Below, piece by piece: positions 32,116 through 37,739 of a DNA stretch of 37,739 bases. The notes below the pieces were generated by a model, which saw only the letters and a program-made list of their open reading frames with translations, was not told where the DNA came from and ran no database searches. The number at the start of each line of letters is the position of its first letter. Positions within the stretch are counted from its first letter, which is position 1. This DNA comes from Candidatus Zixiibacteriota bacterium (lineage in GTDB: Bacteria; Zixibacteria; MSB-5A5; UBA10806): NCBI GenBank assembly GCA_024641335.1, contig JAHEDG010000003.1, forward strand, positions 65,586 through 103,324, given 5' to 3'. Made by a program: the position numbers and the translations under genes.

Positions 32116-33720
32116 ATGCAATCGAAGAAATACAAGAGTTCTTACGGACTCGACAAGCATGGGATTTTTAACGTCGGCAGAGAATACTGGAATCTGCATA
32201 CGTCATCGCTTTACGAAGAAGTAATCAAGCGCCGGGAAGGCAAGATAGCCCATCTCGGGCCGTTAGTTGTCCGTACCGGGCAATATACCGGCAGGGCGGC
32301 CAAGGATAAGTTTATAGTCGAGGAGCCGTTATCAAAAGACAAAATCTGGTGGGGCGATTCCAATCAACCGTTTACCACGGCCAAATTCGAACAGCTTTTT
32401 CACCGTTTGCTGGCATATCTTCAGGGGAAAGATCTTTTTATTCAGGATTGTTTCGCCGGCGCTGACGAGGATTATCGTCTGCCGATCAGAGTAATAACCG
32501 AAACCGCCTGGCACAGCCTTTTCGCCAGGAATATGTTCATTCAGGCTCCCATAGAGAGTCTGGAGGAGCATAAGCCGGAATTCACCGTTCTGCATGTCCC
32601 GCATTTCAGGGCTCTGCCGGAACTCGACGGCACCAAATCGGAGGCTTTCATTATACTCAGCCTGGAGAAAAAACTGGTTTTAATCGGCGGAACCAGCTAC
32701 GCGGGGGAGATAAAAAAATCAATTTTTACGGTTTTGAACTATATTTTGCCGGAGAAGAATGTGCTCTCTATGCATTGTTCGGCTAACGCCGGCAAATCTG
32801 GGGATACCGCATTATTTTTCGGTCTTTCGGGCACAGGGAAGACAACGCTTTCGGCCGATCCGGAGAGACTGCTTATCGGGGATGACGAACATGGCTGGAG
32901 CGATAACGGAATTTTCAATTTCGAAGGCGGATGCTATGCCAAAGTTATCAGGCTTTCCAGGGAGCAGGAGCCGGAGATATTCGATACGACCAGGAAGTTC
33001 GGGACGATTCTGGAAAATGTCAGTATCGATCAATGGACTGGACGGCTCGATCTGGATGATGGAACATTAACCGAAAACACAAGGGCGGCCTATCCGCTCG
33101 GGCATATCCCCAATATTTACGCCGATTCGGTGGCCTCTCATCCGAAAAATATCATTATGCTGACAGCTGACGCTTTCGGCGTGCTGCCTCCTATATCCCG
33201 TCTTTCCGCGGCTCAGGCGATGTTCCATTTTATTTCGGGTTACACGGCCAAATTAGGAGGAACGGAGAAAGGGATGGGCAGTGAACCATCGGCTACGTTC
33301 TCGGCCTGCTTTGGCGCGCCGTTTATGGCTTTGCATCCTGTCAAATACGCTACGCTCCTGCAGGATAAGATATCAGGGAATAAAGTCAAATGCTGGTTGG
33401 TCAATACAGGCTGGACCGGGGGAGCGTATGGAGAAGGACAGCGGATGAATATCGCTCATACCAGGGCGATGGTCAAGGCGGCCATTAACGGATCTCTGGA
33501 TAAGGTAGAGACCCAGACAGACCCCGTTTTCGGTATCGAGATTCCGAAGAGCTGTCCGGGAGTCCCGGCCGAGGTTCTCTGGCCCAAGAACACATGGAAA
33601 AACAAGAGCGATTTTGATAAGCAGGTAAAACGTCTGGCGGAACTATTTTCCAGGAATTTCAGTAAGTTCGCGGATATGGCATCTGATGAGGTCAAGCAGG
33701 CAGCCCCGAGGACCGATTAA
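32116..33720 (+). CDS. pckA: Phosphoenolpyruvate carboxykinase (ATP)
   Basis: Converts oxaloacetate and ATP to PEP, CO2 and ADP: the first committed step of gluconeogenesis, or the reverse anaplerotic reaction in fermenters. The 534-residue length and motifs match the ATP-dependent class. Seen: LVVRTGQYTGRAAKDKFIV, the substrate/metal region GGTSYAGEIKKSIFTVLNY, Walker-type GLSGTGKTTLSADPE (236-250, Lys242), LIGDDEHGWSDNGIFNFEGGCYAK, and the adenine-binding TGWTGGAYGEG. With the glucan phosphorylase gene next door it forms a carbohydrate storage/gluconeogenesis pair. Confidence 0.97.
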   Translation: MQSKKYKSSYGLDKHGIFNVGREYWNLHTSSLYEEVIKRREGKIAHLGPLVVRTGQYTGRAAKDKFIVEEPLSKDKIWWGDSNQPFTTAKFEQLFHRLLAYLQGKDLFIQDCFAGADEDYRLPIRVITETAWHSLFARNMFIQAPIESLEEHKPEFTVLHVPHFRALPELDGTKSEAFIILSLEKKLVLIGGTSYAGEIKKSIFTVLNYILPEKNVLSMHCSANAGKSGDTALFFGLSGTGKTTLSADPERLLIGDDEHGWSDNGIFNFEGGCYAKVIRLSREQEPEIFDTTRKFGTILENVSIDQWTGRLDLDDGTLTENTRAAYPLGHIPNIYADSVASHPKNIIMLTADAFGVLPPISRLSAAQAMFHFISGYTAKLGGTEKGMGSEPSATFSACFGAPFMALHPVKYATLLQDKISGNKVKCWLVNTGWTGGAYGEGQRMNIAHTRAMVKAAINGSLDKVETQTDPVFGIEIPKSCPGVPAEVLWPKNTWKNKSDFDKQVKRLAELFSRNFSKFADMASDEVKQAAPRTD

Positions 33721-33779
33721 ACGGCAAATCTTTTTACCAGTAAGAATACCGGGGATCAAGGGAGAGGGCAGGAGACAAT

Positions 33780-36389
33780 ATGACGAAAGCGTTCGATACA
33801 TTCAGGATAAAGGCCAGGCTGACCGGCGATCTGGCAGCGCTGGAGGAGTTGGCGTATAATCTGCGCTGGTCCTGGAATCCGGAGACGATAGATTTATTCC
33901 GGCGCCTGGATTCGGATCTTTGGAATTCCACCCGGCATAATCCGGTGAAAATGCTGGGGAATATTTCGCAGGAGAAATTAAGCCGAGCGGCCGGCGATGA
34001 CGCTTTTATCGCTCTTTTGAACAGGGTTCATAAGGATCTGCTCGATTATTTCTCCAGTCCTAACTGGTTCGAGGCCAAGTACGGGAAATTCGAGTCTCCC
34101 AAGATCGCTTATTTCTCTATGGAATATGGTTTGACCGAATGCTTACCGATCTATTCCGGCGGACTGGGAGTGCTCTCGGCCGATCATTTGAAGGCGGCCA
34201 GCGATCTGGGTTTGCCGTTGGTAGGGATCGGGCTTCTTTACCAGCAGGGGTATTTCCAGCAATATTTAAACGCTGACGGCTGGCAACAGGAAAGATATCC
34301 TTTCAATGATTTCTATAATCTGCCCATCCGGTTGGAAACCGACGACAGCGGCAATCCGATATTAGCTGAAATACAATTTCCCGGCAGGATGGTATATTGC
34401 AGAATCTGGAGGGCTCAGGTCGGTCGGGTACCGTTGTATCTTCTGGATACAAATGTCCCGGAAAACAACGAAGCGGACCGCAAGATCACTTACCAGCTAT
34501 ACGGGGGAGACAAGGAAAACCGTCTCAAGCAGGAAATGGTGCTCGGTATAGGAGGGATGAGGGCGCTGCGCAGTCTCGGGCTTCATGTAAGAGTATGCCA
34601 TATGAACGAAGGGCATGCCGCTTTTATGGCGTTCGAACGGATCAGGCATCGCAAAGAGAAGAATAATATGACTACCTATGAAGCGCTGCAGGTGGTTCAG
34701 AGCGGTACGATATTTACGACTCATACTCCAGTTCCGGCCGGTATCGATCAATTCGAACCATCGATGGTGGAACGATATCTCGGTCATTACCTGGCCAAGG
34801 CGGGAATCGGCAATAATGAATTTTTGGCCTTGGGCCGCAGGAATCCCGATGATAATACCGAGCTTTTTAATATGGCCCTTTTCGCGCTGCGAACCACGGC
34901 TTTCGCCAACGGAGTCAGCAGGCTGCATGGTCAGGTTTCCAGAAATATGTGGCACAGTATCTGGCCGAATATCCCTCCGGAAGAGGTCCCCATATCGCAT
35001 ATCACCAACGGGATTCATACCAGATCATGGATTTCGCACGAAATGCTGGAGTTGTTCTCCCGTTATTTAGGGCCGAACTGGAGCCGTAATCCTGTAGATC
35101 ATACTGTTTGGCAAAGGGTGGAAGAGATCCCGGACGTGGAACTCTGGCGGGTTCATGAAAGACGTCGCGACCGTCTGATAGCCTTCACCAGAAAGCGTCT
35201 GGTGGAGCAGCTCAAAAGCCGGGGCGCGGGCTCATGGGAACTCGACGGGGCGCATGAGGTATTGAATCCGGAAGCGTTGACTATTGGGTTTGCCAGGAGA
35301 TTCGCGACTTATAAAAGAGCGACTCTACTTTTGAAAGACCCGGAACGTTTAAAGAGGATTCTGACAAATCCCAAGCAGCCGATTCAGTTCATTTTCGCCG
35401 GCAAAGCGCATCCGCACGACAACGGAGGCAAAGAGCTAATCAAGGAACTCATTCATTTTACCCGCGATAACGGTATCCGCGGTCATTTTGTGTTTCTAGA
35501 AAATTACGATCTTAATGTGGCCCGTTATTTAGTTCAGGGCGTCGATGTCTGGCTGAACACGCCGCGCCGACCATTGGAGGCCAGCGGTACCAGCGGTATG
35601 AAGGTGATCCCCAACGGCGGTTTGAATTTGAGCGTGCTGGATGGCTGGTGGTGCGAAGGGTATTACCCAGAAACAGGATGGTCGATAGGGGCCGGCGAAA
35701 ATTACAGCGACGCGGAGTATCAGGACGAAGTCGAAAGCAAGGCTTTATTCGATATTCTCGAAAACGAAATGATACCTCTTTATTACGAGCGCGGCCGCGA
35801 TGATTTGCCGCGTAAGTGGATAGCCAAAATAAAAAGTTCCATGATGACTCTGGGTCCTAAATTTAACACTACCAGAATGGTCCAGGAGTACGCGGAGCAG
35901 TTTTATATGAAGGCCCACGCCAGCTGGAAGGATCTTTCGGCCGATGATTTTGCCAGGACCCGTAATCTGGCATCGTGGAAAAAATATATCCTCGATCACT
36001 GGAATAATGTGGAACTCACCGATGCTCGATCAGACCAGAAGGAAGGGGACGTGGGAATCGCGATTAAGATAGAGGCCGGTGTTCGTCTGGGAGGATTGAA
36101 ACCCGAGGACGTAGCGGTGCAGATTTGCAGCGGTCCGATCGATCCGGATAATAATATCCCGGGGGGATCGGCGGAAAATATGAGCTGTAAGTCTAAAGCC
36201 GAAGACGGGACTTATTATTACGAGGGATTTATTCCCTGCAGCGAAAGCGGACTTTACGGTTATTCGATCAGGATATTGCCGTATCACGCGGACATGGTTG
36301 ATCATTTCGGCCTGGATTTATTACGCTGGATTAACGAAAAAGTCAGGGAAAAACCGATACAAACTCAGCCGATATATCAGGCCTTGTGA
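33780..36389 (+). CDS. glgP: Alpha-glucan (glycogen) phosphorylase
   Basis: PLP-dependent phosphorolysis of alpha-1,4-glucans to glucose 1-phosphate. The 869-residue protein is of the bacterial/archaeal TIGR02094 type. An N-terminal DUF3417 domain (about 1-115: [15 protein letters not shown]) precedes the GT35 fold. Seen: [64 protein letters not shown], and [17 protein letters not shown]. The PLP lysine lies in [13 protein letters not shown] (Lys608), followed by LDGWWCEGY. The last 130 residues form an added C-terminal domain. ATG start with GGAGA just upstream. 59 bases after pckA, possibly in the same transcript. Confidence 0.95.
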   Translation: MTKAFDTFRIKARLTGDLAALEELAYNLRWSWNPETIDLFRRLDSDLWNSTRHNPVKMLGNISQEKLSRAAGDDAFIALLNRVHKDLLDYFSSPNWFEAKYGKFESPKIAYFSMEYGLTECLPIYSGGLGVLSADHLKAASDLGLPLVGIGLLYQQGYFQQYLNADGWQQERYPFNDFYNLPIRLETDDSGNPILAEIQFPGRMVYCRIWRAQVGRVPLYLLDTNVPENNEADRKITYQLYGGDKENRLKQEMVLGIGGMRALRSLGLHVRVCHMNEGHAAFMAFERIRHRKEKNNMTTYEALQVVQSGTIFTTHTPVPAGIDQFEPSMVERYLGHYLAKAGIGNNEFLALGRRNPDDNTELFNMALFALRTTAFANGVSRLHGQVSRNMWHSIWPNIPPEEVPISHITNGIHTRSWISHEMLELFSRYLGPNWSRNPVDHTVWQRVEEIPDVELWRVHERRRDRLIAFTRKRLVEQLKSRGAGSWELDGAHEVLNPEALTIGFARRFATYKRATLLLKDPERLKRILTNPKQPIQFIFAGKAHPHDNGGKELIKELIHFTRDNGIRGHFVFLENYDLNVARYLVQGVDVWLNTPRRPLEASGTSGMKVIPNGGLNLSVLDGWWCEGYYPETGWSIGAGENYSDAEYQDEVESKALFDILENEMIPLYYERGRDDLPRKWIAKIKSSMMTLGPKFNTTRMVQEYAEQFYMKAHASWKDLSADDFARTRNLASWKKYILDHWNNVELTDARSDQKEGDVGIAIKIEAGVRLGGLKPEDVAVQICSGPIDPDNNIPGGSAENMSCKSKAEDGTYYYEGFIPCSESGLYGYSIRILPYHADMVDHFGLDLLRWINEKVREKPIQTQPIYQAL

Positions 36390-36672
36390 AATAGATAAAA
36401 ATATACTGCGACTGAAATATTTCCGCTGAAGTCGTTTCAAAATATGGTTAAAATATAGGATTAACCCTATATATATGGTCATGATCCAATAAAAATCTCC
36501 TATTAGTGTATTGCGATTTTCCGGATAGTAATTTGTATCCTCATGATATAAAACGAGTTTATGTTCCCAAATAGAAAACATCGGGATCGGCCGGGATTAT
36601 GCTTAATATTGGTTGGATAAACTATATTTGCTCGATTTGGATGAACTTCTAATAAAGCAGTAAGGAGGCGCG

Positions 36673-37227
36673 ATGAGTAAATGGCTAAAGGGTTTATCGA
36701 TAGTCAGCAGTTTTGCGGTATTGGCGGCTATTTTAATAATTGCCGGCTGCTCGCAAAACTTGTCGTTGGAGCCGAATAGTCCTCAAACGTTGAGCCTTAA
36801 CAAGGATCTTGCCTTATCCGGCTCCAGTTCCGATCCGCTAAGTTCTACAGTATCAGCGGAGAAGGATATCTCGGCCGATCTGGGCGGAACGATAGTCATC
36901 GACCGCGATGGTTATCGGCACGAGTTTACTGTTCAGGCTCTTTCTATCTCCGGCGATACGCATTTCACAGTTGTATCGTCAAAGGATAGAATAGGTCTGA
37001 AAGAAGCGGTAGTATTCGAATTCGGTCCTGATGGTTTGGTTTTTTCCACTCCGGCCGACCTGATATTCGAAATAGCCGAATTGAACGCCAAGGCGTCGTC
37101 GGCTAAGCTTTACTATTATGATCCGGGAACCGGGAAATGGGTTTATCAGGGTTCGAGCCTGATCGACGGTTCCGGGAAAGCGGTATTTCCGATTTCGCAT
37201 TTCAGCAAGTACGCCATCAGCGATTGA
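36673..37227 (+). CDS. Lipoprotein with a ZU5-like beta-sandwich domain
   Basis: A 184-residue protein with a perfect AAGGAGG at 36662-36668. Signal peptide and lipobox: SSFAVLAAILIIAGC (Cys26). A Ser/Leu-rich linker (about 27-65) leads into a beta domain starting ADLGGTIVIDRDGYRHEF, with EAVVFEFGPDGLVFSTPADLIFE, then KLYYYDPGTGKWVYQG and a closing FPISHFSKYAIS. The GG.I.I..dG, FxFGPxGxxFxxPxxL and HFSxYxI pattern resembles ZU5-type domains of bacterial surface proteins. Function unknown. An excellent terminator follows. Confidence 0.75.
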   Translation: MSKWLKGLSIVSSFAVLAAILIIAGCSQNLSLEPNSPQTLSLNKDLALSGSSSDPLSSTVSAEKDISADLGGTIVIDRDGYRHEFTVQALSISGDTHFTVVSSKDRIGLKEAVVFEFGPDGLVFSTPADLIFEIAELNAKASSAKLYYYDPGTGKWVYQGSSLIDGSGKAVFPISHFSKYAISD

Positions 37228-37274
37228 TCAAGGTATTCCAGGTAAGTTGTAAAGAAATCAGAATATTTTAATAG

Positions 37275-37307
37275 ACAGGGTCGGCGGGGAGCCGGCCCTG
37301 TTTTTTT
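37275..37307 (+). terminator. Strong intrinsic terminator after the ZU5-like lipoprotein
   Basis: ACAGGGTCGGC (37275-37285), loop GGGGA, GCCGGCCCTGT (37291-37301): an 11-bp stem with one G-U pair, followed by a seven-T run (37301-37307). Confidence 0.92.
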
Positions 37308-37353
37308 ATTCGCCATGGCGGGTGGGGCGGGAAACGGGGCGGTCTCGAACAAG

Positions 37354-37596
37354 ATGCATTATGTTTATATTCTTAAGAGCGAATTTGATGGCGGTTATTA
37401 CTACGGTTCGACATCAGACCTGAACAAGCGAATCAGGGAGCATAATGCGGGGCAGGTAAAGTCAACGAAATCCCGCAGGCCATTGCGCCTGCATTACCAT
37501 GAAGAATACGCCGCCAAAGGTGAAGCCCTGAATCGGGAGCGGTATTTCAAGAATCGCTCTGGTTACAAGTGGCTTAAGCGGCAGGCGATTATTTAA
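37354..37596 (+). CDS. GIY-YIG domain protein (UPF0213/excinuclease subunit C-like)
   Basis: An 80-residue single-domain GIY-YIG protein. The start is placed at ATG 37354 because the domain begins at once: MHYVYILKSEFDGGYYYGSTSD, where YVY and YYG are the GIY...YIG equivalents. LNKRIREHNAG carries the conserved Arg/His pair, and the metal-binding Glu occurs in KGEALNRERYFKNRSGYKWL. Such small proteins are common in Bacteroidota and candidate phyla. A nuclease activity is presumed from the family; their cellular role is unclear. Confidence 0.85.
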   Translation: MHYVYILKSEFDGGYYYGSTSDLNKRIREHNAGQVKSTKSRRPLRLHYHEEYAAKGEALNRERYFKNRSGYKWLKRQAII

Positions 37597-37616
37597 TAGA
37601 CCCAGCTGTTTTTCCG

Positions 37617-37645
37617 TTTCCATTTTAATTAAAACCTGCTATAAT
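37617..37645 (+). promoter_or_regulatory. Sigma-70-like promoter in front of a structured RNA at the window edge
   Basis: TTTCCA (37617-37622), 17 bases, perfect TATAAT (37640-37645). The expected transcription start is about 37652-37653, exactly where GGAGAGGTGCC begins. Confidence 0.6.
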
Positions 37646-37652
37646 GGCCGAC

Positions 37653-37739
37653 GGAGAGGTGCCGGAGCGGTCGCGCCGCATTGCCCTTTGGGCAAGCAGG
37701 CGTCCCTGCCCCTGACCCGGTAATAATAGATGGCGGGTG
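37653..37739 (+). ncRNA. 5' part of an unidentified structured RNA (tRNA-Ser-like first 20 bases), cut by the window edge
   Basis: The first bases, GGAGAGGTGCCGGAGCGGTC, look like the acceptor and D-arm start of a bacterial serine tRNA. What follows does not fold as a tRNA: no seven-base anticodon loop and no GGTTCGA T-arm within reach. Instead there are consecutive hairpins: GCGG/CCGC (37667-37679), TTGCCC-TTT-GGGCAA (37681-37695) and GCAGG-CGTC-CCTGC (37696-37709). It could be a tRNA interrupted by an insertion, or another stable RNA. The 3' half is outside the window. Confidence 0.35.

Noticed and set aside
37653-37739. Calling a complete serine tRNA at the window end
   Set aside because: Only the first ~20 bases fit; no anticodon loop or T-arm can be placed in the remaining sequence, so only an unidentified RNA is reported.

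Overview
The window reads as chromosomal core sequence from an uncultured, probably anaerobic or microaerophilic, diderm-type bacterium of moderate GC. Several genes encode lipoproteins with clear lipoboxes. A secreted beta-propeller ends in two dockerin-like repeats of the type GDVNNSxxxNGLDITYxVAY, which I associate with candidate phyla such as Zixibacteria. That placement is an inference from repeat style and gene content; no marker-gene phylogeny was run.

Layout. 1-1.6 kb: the 3' part of a cysteine desulfurase-like gene without the PLP lysine, overlapping iscU, then a small lipoprotein. 1.7-3.3 kb: an ECF sigma/anti-sigma pair divergent from a small membrane protein, with a perfect dyad between them that looks like two back-to-back ECF promoters. 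3.3-4.6 kb: a MATE exporter. 4.7-8.9 kb (minus strand): the classical translation cluster ffh-rpsP-khpA-rimM-trmD-rplS-rnhB. 9.4-14.7 kb (minus strand): a tightly overlapping cluster of a radical SAM/DUF2344 fusion, rsmB, a PASTA membrane protein and rpe. 14.9-17.8 kb: lemA, the RNase P RNA gene and recJ behind a perfect consensus sigma-70 promoter. 18.0-28.8 kb: a methylmalonyl-CoA module (meaB, mutase large subunit, mutase B12 subunit, acyl-CoA dehydrogenase, MBL hydrolase, propionyl-CoA carboxylase-type carboxyltransferase). It is interrupted by accessory genes: the dockerin protein, small lipoproteins and AT-rich orphans. 29-31.9 kb: a DUF72 protein, then an iron/oxygen-defence operon of a ferritin-like protein, a free-standing 36-residue rubredoxin-like protein, a two-helix half-ferritin and NadA. 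32.1-36.4 kb: ATP-type PEP carboxykinase and alpha-glucan phosphorylase. 36.7-37.7 kb: a lipoprotein, a GIY-YIG protein, and a promoter followed by the 5' end of an unidentified structured RNA cut by the window edge.

How it fits together. The carboxyltransferase, mutase, MeaB chaperone and acyl-CoA dehydrogenase together suggest propionyl-CoA/succinyl-CoA interconversion. PckA and the glucan phosphorylase add gluconeogenesis and glycogen turnover. The ferritin-like/rubredoxin group beside the oxygen-sensitive [4Fe-4S] enzyme NadA, and an IscS-like/IscU pair, point to Fe-S metabolism under oxidative stress.

Intergenic spaces carry several families of short palindromic repeats. No CRISPR array, prophage or transposase is visible. 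I did not find an obviously novel multi-gene defence system. The most unusual observations are the lysine-less IscS-like/IscU pair, the split rubrerythrin operon, an rnhB without a canonical start codon, the ECF dyad and the unidentified RNA at the right edge.
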